Shown here in pieces: positions 6,974 to 14,428 of a stretch of 16,446 nt of DNA. Position 1 is the stretch's first letter. Each line of letters starts with the position of its first letter. Under the pieces are notes generated by a model. That model was not told the origin of the DNA and ran no database searches. It saw only the letters and a program-made list of their open reading frames with translations. Made by a program: the position numbers and the translations under genes. The DNA comes from an uncultured Prevotella sp. (GTDB taxonomy: Bacteria; Bacteroidota; Bacteroidia; Bacteroidales; Bacteroidaceae), in contig CALFGU010000213.1 in NCBI GenBank assembly GCA_937877685.1, forward strand, positions 1 to 16,446. Direction: 5' to 3'.

Positions 6974-7915
6974 ATGAGAAGCACAATTATTTTGCTAATT
7001 TTCAACACTCTATTTATACTTTCAACCTCCGCCCAGTCTTCAAATAAGTGGAACGAATGGATGAAGGAGATAGCCGACACCCTTGAACTATGCCAACTCT
7101 CCATCCCTGGCACTCACGATAGCGGAGCTCTTGATGGAGGCGAGGCGTTTCAAACACAAGATTTAACCCTTGAAGAGCAACTAAATCAAGGTATAAGAGT
7201 CTTTGACATACGCCTAAAAGCATGCGAGAATCATCAACTCGGAGTTTATCACAGCATTGTATTTCAAGATCTGTATTGGGAAACGGACGTGCTCCCACTT
7301 TTTACAACCTTCCTTGAGCAACACCCTTCAGAAACACTCATCGTAATGCTAAAAAAAGAAGGAGGAGACGGAGATGATTTCTCTCGTCTACTTTCTAAAG
7401 ACTTCAATGAGACATTATATACAAAGTTCTTCATACCTCATTTTAAGGAAGATATATTATTAGGAGAGTGTCGAGGAAAAATCTTATTTATCCACCGCGA
7501 CCAACTTTTAGAAAAATTCCCAGGCGCACGATGTCATGGGTGGAAAGATAATGCAACTTGCCTGGTAACACTTAAAGACTCACATGGCAATGAAACTAAT
7601 TTAAGCGTGGAAGATGAATATCAATTCCCAGAATTATCACATGCTAAAGATAAAGTAGCAACTATTATGCGCCATTTAGAATCAGTTAAAGGCATCCATA
7701 CGAATGCCCACCAATGGCATATAACGTATGCTAGCGCTACCGCACTTCCTGAAGCAGGACCTCAAAGTTTTGCAACAATAGTAAATAAACAACTCACACA
7801 AGAGATTCACGCACATACACATCGCCCTTACGGCATCATCATGATTGATTTTGCGGGAACAACTGACGGGCAAACAATCATTAAAAACCTCATCAACTCA
7901 AATTTTCAAAAATAA
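6974..7915 (+). CDS. Secreted PI-PLC-like phosphodiesterase
   Basis: A 313-residue protein of the phosphatidylinositol-specific phospholipase C X-domain type, which cleaves phosphoinositide or GPI headgroups by general acid-base catalysis. A signal peptide is visible (MRSTIILLIFNTLFILSTSA, cleavage near AQ at 20-21), so it acts in the periplasm, at the surface or outside the cell. The catalytic set of bacterial PI-PLC is recognisable: SIPGTHDSGA with His48 and Asp49, VFDIRLK with Arg80, VYHS with His93, and IIMIDFAG with Asp292. Residues TLIVMLKKEGG and GKILFIHR fit the barrel core. Spacing and size match the roughly 300-residue bacterial enzymes without a C2 domain. Codon use is visibly AT-richer than in ileS or smpB. 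It stands alone between the smpB repeat spacer and a shared terminator. The true substrate is unknown; a glycosylphosphodiesterase activity other than on phosphatidylinositol is possible. Confidence 0.88.
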   Translation: MRSTIILLIFNTLFILSTSAQSSNKWNEWMKEIADTLELCQLSIPGTHDSGALDGGEAFQTQDLTLEEQLNQGIRVFDIRLKACENHQLGVYHSIVFQDLYWETDVLPLFTTFLEQHPSETLIVMLKKEGGDGDDFSRLLSKDFNETLYTKFFIPHFKEDILLGECRGKILFIHRDQLLEKFPGARCHGWKDNATCLVTLKDSHGNETNLSVEDEYQFPELSHAKDKVATIMRHLESVKGIHTNAHQWHITYASATALPEAGPQSFATIVNKQLTQEIHAHTHRPYGIIMIDFAGTTDGQTIIKNLINSNFQK

Positions 7916-8002
7916 GGAAGCGCATTTAGTAGGCATCACATCAACCACACATATTTGATTTTCAAAGAAGTTGAAGTCCACTATTTGCGCATTCAAGAAA
8001 TA

Positions 8003-8033
8003 AAAAAGGGAACGTTTTCACGTTCCCCTTTTT
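8003..8033. terminator. Bidirectional intrinsic terminator
   Basis: A perfect 7-bp stem, GGGAACG (8008-8014) with CGTTCCC (8021-8027), encloses a 6-nt loop. On the plus strand CTTTTT follows; on the minus strand the stem is followed by TTTTTT. It lies between the convergent PI-PLC-like gene and tRNA-Lys gene and can stop transcription from both sides. Confidence 0.9.
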
Positions 8034-8108
8034 GGTGATTCGCTTGGGGTTCGAACCCAAGACCCCCACATTAAAAGTGTGATGCTCTACCTACTGAGCT
8101 AGCGAATC
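8033..8108 (-). tRNA. tRNA-Lys (anticodon UUU) with encoded CCA
   Basis: The complement folds as a full cloverleaf: acceptor GATTCGC with GCGAATC, D-stem GCTC with GAGC, anticodon stem TCACA with TGTGG (one G-T pair), anticodon loop CTTTTAA giving anticodon TTT, T-stem TTGGG with CCCAA and loop TTCGAAC. The discriminator base is A and the genomic sequence continues with CCA, so the tail is encoded. A minus-strand promoter lies just upstream and a terminator overlaps the 3' side, so it is probably a single-gene transcription unit. Confidence 0.97.
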
Positions 8109-8133
8109 TAACCTTATTGCTGTTAAGCGAGTG

Positions 8134-8165
8134 CAAAGTTAATAATGATTATTGATAATGCCAAA
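8134..8165 (-). promoter_or_regulatory. Bacteroides-type promoter for tRNA-Lys
   Basis: On the minus strand, TTTG (8165-8162) is followed after exactly 20 nt by TAACTTTG (8141-8134). This fits the Bacteroidales sigma-ABfr consensus of a -33 TTTG and a -7 TAnnTTTG separated by 19-21 nt. Transcription would start around 8127, roughly 20 nt before the mature tRNA 5' end at 8108. Confidence 0.85.
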
Positions 8166-8188
8166 TTTTTAATGGCTTTTCTGCATAA

Positions 8189-8205
8189 CTAGATGGAAAA
8201 TCTAG
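8189..8205 (-). terminator. Weak hairpin after 5-formyl-THF cyclo-ligase gene
   Basis: CTAGAT (8189-8194) and ATCTAG (8200-8205) form a 6-bp stem with a 5-nt loop, 16 nt past the cyclo-ligase stop. No U-run follows on the minus strand, so termination there is uncertain. Confidence 0.3.
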
Positions 8206-8221
8206 AGCTCTATACGCGATT

Positions 8222-8782
8222 TTATCTTATAGAGTTTACAGATGGAAGTGTTAATATTTGATTAAGTTGTACATCGTGTGGAGCAACGGGGAGGTCTCTA
8301 ACTAATTGACAAGGAAAAGCGAGACCTATTTTATATACTCCGCGAAATGCTGGATTGGAAAGGAGTCGGTCATAATATCCCTTCCCTCGCCCCAATCTTT
8401 TCCCATCAGGAGTAAATGCCACTCCAGGAATAATTGCCAAGTCAATGGTTTCGTATTGAGTAAAGAGTGGTTCGTTTAGTGGTTCAAGGATTTTCAATCC
8501 CCCACTCTGTAAGTTGTTCAAGTGCGTGCACCTTCGAAGTTCAAGCACTTCTCCTTTAACAACAGGGAGAAGTAATTGTTTCTTTTCACTCCACCTCTGC
8601 AAGAAATCCAACGTCCCTACTTCATCGGGAAGGGAAGCATAAACCAAAATGACATGCGCCCTTTGGAAGACAAGCAAGTCCTCCAAAAGGCGCATTATTT
8701 CATGAGATTGTTGACGACGCTCGTCGGCCGTAAGGCGAGATTTGCGCAAGCGAATGAGGCGTCTGATTGATTGTTTTGACAT
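8222..8782 (-). CDS. 5-formyltetrahydrofolate cyclo-ligase
   Basis: An ATP-dependent cytoplasmic enzyme that converts 5-formyl-THF to 5,10-methenyl-THF and so recycles a dead-end folate. It has 186 residues, the usual size. It begins with the basic helix MSKQSIRRLIRLRKSRL, has VILVYASLPDEVGT (the family substrate loop) around residues 44-57, and PGVAFTPDGKRLGRGKGYYDR near 119-139, the signature ATP and substrate-binding motif (G-R-G-K-G-Y-Y-D). It follows the S41 peptidase gene after 134 nt and precedes tRNA-Lys. It is also called MTHFS, YgfA or Fau in other organisms. Confidence 0.95.
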   Translation of the reverse strand: MSKQSIRRLIRLRKSRLTADERRQQSHEIMRLLEDLLVFQRAHVILVYASLPDEVGTLDFLQRWSEKKQLLLPVVKGEVLELRRCTHLNNLQSGGLKILEPLNEPLFTQYETIDLAIIPGVAFTPDGKRLGRGKGYYDRLLSNPAFRGVYKIGLAFPCQLVRDLPVAPHDVQLNQILTLPSVNSIR

Positions 8783-8916
8783 TTCGCAATAATCTAAAAC
8801 GGTTATCCAATGATATTACCCAAAGAATACTCCAAAGGAATCCCCTCGCAAATCGCAAAGAAGTCAGAGCCCCGAATTACCACGCTATTCCTGATAGCAA
8901 GATACCGACTTCAGAG

Positions 8917-10539
8917 TTATTGCTCAACTATGGGTTTTGATTTTCCCTCACGAATGAGTTCAATAGCCTTTAGCATTGCGGCATCCGTTTGATTTTCGTA
9001 TTGCGTGGCCTCAGTGACTCCTAACACGTTGTCTATGATATAACTATAGAGGGCACGCTCAATTAACTTATAGGAAGTTTTAACCATCAGGTTGCGACGC
9101 TTCACACCATTTTTATCTGCAAAATTAACCAGTTTGTCAACAACTTTCATCCTATTGAGCAAAGCAACCAAAGTTTGAGCATCTTCGCATGATGCAAAAG
9201 TGGCACGATTATCATCAACCAACTTGAAAGCAAATTCATAGGGTAATGTTGTACTGAAAAGTTCGCGGAAATAGGAAGTAATGCCTACCGTATCGCGGGG
9301 AATGAAATAGTCAGGTATGATTCCGCCTCCGCCATAGACCGTGCGACCTCCGCGAGTAGTGAACTTTTCACCTGAAATGCGGATACTGTCTGCCGAATAG
9401 TATTCACCGTGTAATGCGCGATCAATGAGTTCTGCCTCATACGCCGTGTCATTACCAGCAACGTAGGGTTTTTGAAGGTAACGACCTGAAGGTGTGTAAT
9501 AACGCGATTTGGTTAAGCGAAGCATAGAACCATCATTGAATTCGATGGGCACTTGAACGAGTCCCTTGCCAAATGTTCTGCGTCCCACAAGAACGGCACG
9601 GTCATTATCTTGAAGCGCACCTGCCAAGATTTCACTTGCTGAAGCAGAAATTTCATCTACTAAGACAATGAGATTCATTTCTTTATACATACCTCTACCA
9701 TCGCTATAGAAATCCTCGCGTGGCGATTTGCGTCCCTCAATATACACTATAAGACGCTCGTCTTCAAGAAATTCATTGGCAACAAGCACTGCTGGATGCA
9801 TATATCCGCCAAGGTTATTACGTAGGTCAATAACAAGCGATGTACATTCATCCATACGCAAATGGGCAAGAGCAGAAAGGAATTCGGCATACGTGTTATC
9901 CCCAAAGGTTGAGATGCGAACGTACCCCGTTGAATCATTTACCATATAGGAAGCATTAACCGTCTTTACGGGTACATTTCCGCGACTGATGGTGAAATCC
10001 AAAAGTTGTGATTCTCCCTTGCGTTTGATGCCTAATTTCACTTCTGTGCCCGCTTGCCCTTTCAGGCGCTTCATGGTTTCTTCGTTTGTTACAACTTTGC
10101 CCACGAAGGGTTCATCATCAATAGTCACAATGCGGTCGCCTGCTTGTAAACCAACTTTTTGTGCGGGTCCTGATTCAATGATTTTAAGGATGCAAACGGT
10201 GTCTTCATGAATGGTGAATTGCACACCAATGCCCTGAAAACTTCCTTGAAGTTCCTGCATTGAACTTTCTACATCTTTAGCAGATATATAGGTGGAATGC
10301 GGGTCTAATTCCTTTAGGATTTTGGGTATTGACTTTTCAACCAATTCTGATAAATCAACTGAATCTACGTATTGATCATCAACAAGGTAAAAAAGGTCAA
10401 AAAGTTTATTACTTGACGTATTAATTAGAGTTCTACTATTCCCTGCAAAATAATTGGAGTAGAAAGTTCCAATCAATATTCCCACAACCATTGCTATTGC
10501 AAACATTAAGGGAATGAAACGTAAAAGTCTATTCTTCAT
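8917..10539 (-). CDS. S41 family C-terminal processing peptidase
   Basis: A membrane-anchored, PDZ-containing serine protease of the CtpA/Prc family, which degrades or trims envelope proteins from their C-terminus. It has 540 residues. Residues about 6-29 (RFIPLMFAIAMVVGILIG and onwards) form an uncleaved signal anchor. A PDZ domain follows around 95-180 (GIGVQFTIHEDTVCILKIIE, then GLQAGDRIVTIDDEPF). The protease core carries VIDLRNNLGGY, DEISASASEILAGALQD with the nucleophile Ser in SASAS, and RRTFGKGLVQ with the general-base Lys. A roughly 180-residue C-terminal part follows. The start ATG overlaps the last codons of the dCMP deaminase gene by 11 nt (10529-10539), so translation is probably coupled. 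The CtpA-type identity is secure; the substrate is unknown. Confidence 0.95.
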   Translation of the reverse strand: MKNRLLRFIPLMFAIAMVVGILIGTFYSNYFAGNSRTLINTSSNKLFDLFYLVDDQYVDSVDLSELVEKSIPKILKELDPHSTYISAKDVESSMQELQGSFQGIGVQFTIHEDTVCILKIIESGPAQKVGLQAGDRIVTIDDEPFVGKVVTNEETMKRLKGQAGTEVKLGIKRKGESQLLDFTISRGNVPVKTVNASYMVNDSTGYVRISTFGDNTYAEFLSALAHLRMDECTSLVIDLRNNLGGYMHPAVLVANEFLEDERLIVYIEGRKSPREDFYSDGRGMYKEMNLIVLVDEISASASEILAGALQDNDRAVLVGRRTFGKGLVQVPIEFNDGSMLRLTKSRYYTPSGRYLQKPYVAGNDTAYEAELIDRALHGEYYSADSIRISGEKFTTRGGRTVYGGGGIIPDYFIPRDTVGITSYFRELFSTTLPYEFAFKLVDDNRATFASCEDAQTLVALLNRMKVVDKLVNFADKNGVKRRNLMVKTSYKLIERALYSYIIDNVLGVTEATQYENQTDAAMLKAIELIREGKSKPIVEQ

Positions 10540-10954
10540 TGAGATAAATTACTTCGATATTTGCACGGCGGAGCAAGTCAACCCCATCCGTAAGACGGTA
10601 TTCACGTCCGTAAATAACGCGCTTGATGCCTGCTTGAATAATGAGTTTTGCACATTCAATGCAGGGACTATCCGTGACGTAAAGTGTGGCACCATCAGAG
10701 TTATTTCCCGAGCGCGCAATCTTGGTGATGGCATTGGCTTCGGCATGAAGGACGTAAGGTTTGGTCACACTGTTTTCATCCTCACAGATGTTCTCAAACC
10801 CTGAAGGAGTGCCGTTAAAACCGTCAGAGATAATCATCTTATCCTTAACAATAAGTGCACCCACCTGACGGCGACTACAATAAGAATTTTCCGACCAAAT
10901 CTTCGCCATGCGTAGGTATCGACGGTCTAATTCTATTTGCTTGTGTTTATCCAT
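10529..10954 (-). CDS. dCMP deaminase family protein
   Basis: A zinc-dependent cytidine/deoxycytidylate deaminase fold of 141 residues, expected to convert dCMP to dUMP for dTTP synthesis. The zinc site is complete: HAEANAI with His70 and catalytic Glu72, and PCIECA with Cys98 and Cys101. The region YCSRRQVGALIVKDKMIISDG and GFNGTPSGFENICED is typical of dCMP deaminases such as ComEB and T4 Cd, including the extra Cys and Glu-Asp in the nucleotide-binding segment. It overlaps the S41 gene downstream by 11 nt and follows the M3 peptidase gene by 15 nt, an apparent three-gene operon. Whether it is allosterically regulated by dCTP cannot be told. Confidence 0.93.
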   Translation of the reverse strand: MDKHKQIELDRRYLRMAKIWSENSYCSRRQVGALIVKDKMIISDGFNGTPSGFENICEDENSVTKPYVLHAEANAITKIARSGNNSDGATLYVTDSPCIECAKLIIQAGIKRVIYGREYRLTDGVDLLRRANIEVIYLNEE

Positions 10955-10969
10955 ATTTCGTGATGTTCA

Positions 10970-12982
10970 TTATTGAGATTCACCTTCATTTATAACGATT
11001 CCCGTACGCTCCAAAAGTGCAGCAATCGTAGCATCTTGACCTCGGAAATTGCGATAGAGCAACTTAGGATGCTTCGTGCCTCCGAGTTCGAGGATATTTT
11101 TGCGGAAAGAGGTGGCTACTTCTTGATTAAAAATCCCATTTTGTTTGAAGAATGCAAATGCATCGGCATCAAGCACTTCTGCCCATTTGTAACTATAATA
11201 TCCTGCCGAATATCCACCTGCCATGATATGCCCAAATTGCACGGTCATACATGCGGGTTCGAAGGCGGGAAGTATTTGCGCTTCTTGCCAAGCGTTGCGC
11301 TCAAATGTGCGAATGTCAGCATTGAAAGGTTCGGTCATGGTATAATAGGCCATATCTAACAATCCGAACGATACTTGACGCATGCAAGCATAAGCGGCAT
11401 TGAAGTTGCGACTCGCTACGATGCGCGCAATGAGTTCTTCAGGAAGGGGTTCGCCCGTTTCGTAATGAAAGGCAAAGGTACGCAGGAATTCTTTCTCCAC
11501 CGCATAGTTTTCCATAAATTGTGAAGGTAATTCCACGAAATCCCAATATACATTCGTGCCACTCAATGACTTAAAGCGCGTGTTGGCAAAAATGCCGTGA
11601 AGAGCATGACCAAATTCATGAAGGAAAGTTTCGAGTTCGCCATGTGTGAGCAAAGCGGGTTTGTCATCCGTAGGTTTGCTAAAATTCATCACGATGGACA
11701 CGTGCGGACGTTCGCCTTCCGATTGCTCACGATAACTTGTCATCCAAGCACCTCCCTGTTTAGACGCACGGGGATGGAAATCCGTATAAATCACTGCCAA
11801 AGGAGCGCCATCTTTGTCGAATACGTCGTACGCCTTAACGTCTTCGTGATACACAGGAATGTCCTTATTTTCCACAAAAGTGATGCCGTAGAGTCGCGTT
11901 GCCAATCCGAAAACACCATGTTTCACCTTCGAGAGTTCGAAATACGGACGCAACATTTCTGCGTCAATATCGTAGCGCTGCTTTTGGAGTTTGTGGGCAT
12001 AAAATGCAAAATCCCAAGGTTGGGGAGTGTCAGGAGAAAGCGCGAACACGTCTGCCACTTCCTTCTGTGCCACGGGTTTATATGCGGCAATGAGTTGCGC
12101 CAATAAGGCATTTACCGTTTGTGGCGTTTCTGCCATTCGGCGCTTCAAGGCATAGTCAGCATAAGTGGGATACCCCAAAAGTTGCGCCAACTCACGGCGA
12201 AAATTTACGAGGCGTGTGACAATTTCAAAATTGTTATGCGCATTCTCATGCGTACATTTGGTGTTATAGGCCTCATACATCTTTTGGCGCAACGCGCTAT
12301 TTTCAGCGTATTGCAAGAAGGGCACGTAACTGGGTGCGTGAAGCGTAAACACCCACCCCTCAAGGTCACGCTCGCGCGCCGCCATCTTTGCTTGCTCTCT
12401 CTGAGAGTCGGGCAATCCGGCAAGGTCCGCTTCATCGGTGATGTGAAGGATGAAATCATTCGTTTCCTTCAAATTGTTTTGCGAAAATTGAAGGGTGAGT
12501 TGCGAAAGTTCCTTCTTAATCTCACGAAAGCGCTCCTTCTTCTCAGGCGTCAGGTTAGCACCAGCACGCTCAAAACTCTCATAAGTCTTCTCAAGCAACA
12601 TGCGCTCCTCTTCGTCCAAATCACTCACGCCCCCGTCCATCACCGCCTTCACGCGAAGATAGAGTCCTTCGTTTAACATAATGTTTGACGAATGCTCGGA
12701 AAGCACGGGTGAGAGTTCCTGTGCAATCTCCTCAAGTTCATCATTCGTGTGCGCACTCAAGAGGTTATACATGACCGTAGTGACACGGTCAAGAAGCGCA
12801 CCGCTATTCTCAAGTGCAAGGATGGTATTCGCAAATGTGGGAGGTTCTGGATTGAAAACAATCGCATCTATCTCCTTCAATTGTTCATCAATGCCTTTGT
12901 GAACCGCGGGTGCAATATGCTCATTACGAATGAGATGAAAGGGAGTGAAGGTATAGGAAGAAAAGAATGGATTTTGCATCAT
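10970..12982 (-). CDS. M3 family metallopeptidase (Dcp/oligopeptidase A type)
   Basis: A zinc metallopeptidase of 670 residues, close to the size of peptidyl-dipeptidase Dcp and oligopeptidase A. It breaks down short peptides, by removing C-terminal dipeptides if it is Dcp. The zinc motif HEFGH is encoded at 11606-11620 (residues 455-459) within GELETFLHEFGHALHGIF. The third ligand is the Glu of FVELPSQFMENYAVE about 26 residues later. The C-terminal FGHIMAGGYSAGYYSYKWAE, with its Tyr pair, is the M3 substrate-binding signature. No signal peptide is seen, so it is probably cytoplasmic. Two adjacent ATG codons (12980-12982, 12977-12979) leave the start uncertain by one residue. It leads the operon with dCMP deaminase and the S41 peptidase. 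Confidence 0.95.
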   Translation of the reverse strand: MMQNPFFSSYTFTPFHLIRNEHIAPAVHKGIDEQLKEIDAIVFNPEPPTFANTILALENSGALLDRVTTVMYNLLSAHTNDELEEIAQELSPVLSEHSSNIMLNEGLYLRVKAVMDGGVSDLDEEERMLLEKTYESFERAGANLTPEKKERFREIKKELSQLTLQFSQNNLKETNDFILHITDEADLAGLPDSQREQAKMAARERDLEGWVFTLHAPSYVPFLQYAENSALRQKMYEAYNTKCTHENAHNNFEIVTRLVNFRRELAQLLGYPTYADYALKRRMAETPQTVNALLAQLIAAYKPVAQKEVADVFALSPDTPQPWDFAFYAHKLQKQRYDIDAEMLRPYFELSKVKHGVFGLATRLYGITFVENKDIPVYHEDVKAYDVFDKDGAPLAVIYTDFHPRASKQGGAWMTSYREQSEGERPHVSIVMNFSKPTDDKPALLTHGELETFLHEFGHALHGIFANTRFKSLSGTNVYWDFVELPSQFMENYAVEKEFLRTFAFHYETGEPLPEELIARIVASRNFNAAYACMRQVSFGLLDMAYYTMTEPFNADIRTFERNAWQEAQILPAFEPACMTVQFGHIMAGGYSAGYYSYKWAEVLDADAFAFFKQNGIFNQEVATSFRKNILELGGTKHPKLLYRNFRGQDATIAALLERTGIVINEGESQ

Positions 12983-13032
12983 ATAAGGACTACTTGGAGA
13001 TGAAAGAAAAAGGGAACCTGACTTTGTGATTT

Positions 13033-13135
13033 TTATTTAAGACTAAATTTTTACTAAGTTACTTTCATTTTTTCTTAATAGTAACTTCGTTTTTCGTCTT
13101 TAAATAACTGTCACATCTTATTTTATTTCAAAGAC
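13033..13135 (-). promoter_or_regulatory. AT-rich spacer with overlapping, mutually exclusive hairpins
   Basis: Spacer 12983-13158 lies between a TPR gene and the M3 peptidase gene. On the minus strand a 12-bp stem with one bulge pairs 13096-13107 with 13123-13135. The same middle arm can instead pair with 13033-13043 (TTATTTAAGAC on the plus strand), with one extra base in the middle arm. A separate 7-bp inverted repeat, AAGTTAC (13056-13062) with GTAACTT (13081-13087), lies between. It may combine a terminator and a leader for the M3 gene. I see no clean TTTG/TAnnTTTG promoter here. Confidence 0.4.
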
Positions 13136-13158
13136 TTACACGTTTATTATATTCAGCA

Positions 13159-14367
13159 TCACATGTATCGGCAAATATCTTCGAATTCGGGTCCCATGTT
13201 GAGTTCGAGATAAACTTTGTAAAGAAGCGGTGCCCATTTCTCGCGTTGCGAAGGGCAGAGTTTGCGATAGCGTTCCAAGTATGGGCGTGCTTCACTACAC
13301 ACCTTCTTCATCTCATTTTTCGCCATCACAAAGTTCTTTGAACCGATGCGAGTGGGAACGTAAATCGTTTCTAACTTGTTCATAATGAACTGACCTGCAT
13401 AGAAATTTGCCTCAGGATATGTGTGTTGTGCGTCGGCGTCAACTAATCTTTTAGAAATTTCAATACACGCCGCTTGTTCGTCCTTATGATACAAGGCATG
13501 TGCTTTGAGATACATGGCCTTAAGTGACATGGAGTCTGCCGCAAGCACATGATCGGCAAGGTCAACACATTGTGCAAAGCGCTCATCTGCAACATAGAGC
13601 GAAGCAAGTTCATCAAAGAAGTATGCATGGAGCGGGAAGTCAGCGGCTCCCTTTTCGAGATACATTTCGAATGCTTCACTATGTCCCAAGTTGTTTGCTA
13701 CACGCGCATACATCTCAAGCGTGGTTTGATAATAGCGTTGGTCGGCAAAAAGTAAGGATTTGTAGCGCTCAAGAGCGGCATAATCTCCATTTTGAAAAGC
13801 ACAATAGGTGAACATGTAGGCATTCATGGCCACATCCTTTGACTTTTCATCTTTCAAATCATCATCTATGAGATGCCCCTCGTTAAGGGTGAGCAACAGG
13901 TCAAGATTGCGCTGTGCTTCTTTATACTTCTGGCGTGCATAGAAGTAACGCGTACCTGCTACGAAGTTGCCATAATAACGCTCAATGAGTTTCTCCGTTG
14001 ATTTATCCAATTCATAATCCTTACCAGCCGCTTCCTTTTGAAGGTGCTCAAGAGAGTCAATCTTATGGATATAGAAGAAAATTTGGCGCGTGCTTTCAAA
14101 AAGTTTTACGGTGTCGCAAGCCTTTTTCAAATACACTTTTTCATTCTCCACATCATTGATTTGTATCTGCGTTTTGAGCGCCAGTTCATACACTTTAAGC
14201 AAGTGCTGACAGGCGCTATCGTTCTCAAGTCGAGAAACTTCCTTCATTGCTTCAGAGGTGTTCTTAGCCTTCACAAAAGCTCTTAAGGCCTTCAACTCTT
14301 TCTGTGCAATGCTGGGAATTGAAAGGGTGATACAAACAACTATAAGGGAGATGATTCTTTGGGTCAT
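13159..14367 (-). CDS. Secreted TPR-like repeat protein (second after gyrA)
   Basis: A 402-residue envelope protein of unknown function. The signal peptide MTQRIISLIVVCITLSIPSI ends with AQ near residue 22. The rest is almost entirely helical, with repeated TPR-like helix pairs, such as YYGNFVAGTRYFYARQKYKE, AMNAYMFTYCAFQNGDYAAL, SEAFEMYLEKGAADFPLHAY, and AMYLKAHALYHKDEQAACIE followed by ISKRLVDAD. TPR repeats usually bind other proteins. The C-terminus (ARPYLERYRKLCPSQREKWA then PLLYKVYLELN) resembles the end of the neighbouring 412-residue protein (ALPYMERAHELVPEQPKVWA then AALQQIYTNLQ), so the two look like divergent tandem copies. It shares the minus-strand direction with gyrA but is separated from its paralogue by a strong hairpin. 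Confidence 0.85.
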   Translation of the reverse strand: MTQRIISLIVVCITLSIPSIAQKELKALRAFVKAKNTSEAMKEVSRLENDSACQHLLKVYELALKTQIQINDVENEKVYLKKACDTVKLFESTRQIFFYIHKIDSLEHLQKEAAGKDYELDKSTEKLIERYYGNFVAGTRYFYARQKYKEAQRNLDLLLTLNEGHLIDDDLKDEKSKDVAMNAYMFTYCAFQNGDYAALERYKSLLFADQRYYQTTLEMYARVANNLGHSEAFEMYLEKGAADFPLHAYFFDELASLYVADERFAQCVDLADHVLAADSMSLKAMYLKAHALYHKDEQAACIEISKRLVDADAQHTYPEANFYAGQFIMNKLETIYVPTRIGSKNFVMAKNEMKKVCSEARPYLERYRKLCPSQREKWAPLLYKVYLELNMGPEFEDICRYM

Positions 14368-14387
14368 GGTCTAAGTAATTTATCAAC

Positions 14388-14419
14388 GAGTGACGAGTAA
14401 CTCGCGTTACCCGTCACTC
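14388..14419 (-). repeat. Heptad-based hairpin between the two TPR genes
   Basis: GAGTGACGAGTAAC (14388-14401) and GTTACCCGTCACTC (14406-14419) form a 14-bp stem with a 4-nt loop. In the minus-strand RNA the only non-Watson-Crick position is a G-U pair. Each arm is two related heptads. No U-tract follows the stem on the minus strand, so it may be an RNA-processing or stability element rather than a classical terminator. Confidence 0.75.
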
Positions 14420-14428
14420 ATAGGTTGC

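Noticed and set aside
7920..7990. GCGCA/TGCGC inverted ends after the PI-PLC-like gene as a small RNA
   Set aside because: Only 5 perfect end pairs with mismatched extension, and no promoter; the strong terminator lies further downstream.
8783..8916. Possible 6S RNA next to the 5-formyl-THF cyclo-ligase gene, as in enterobacteria
   Set aside because: The gap is shorter than a typical 6S RNA and I see no long central-bubble hairpin. The enterobacterial ssrS-ygfA linkage need not apply in Bacteroidales.
11597..12106. Open frames on the plus strand opposite the M3 peptidase gene (also 12119-12676)
   Set aside because: They are antisense shadows of a well-supported peptidase frame with zinc motif; their translations lack family features.
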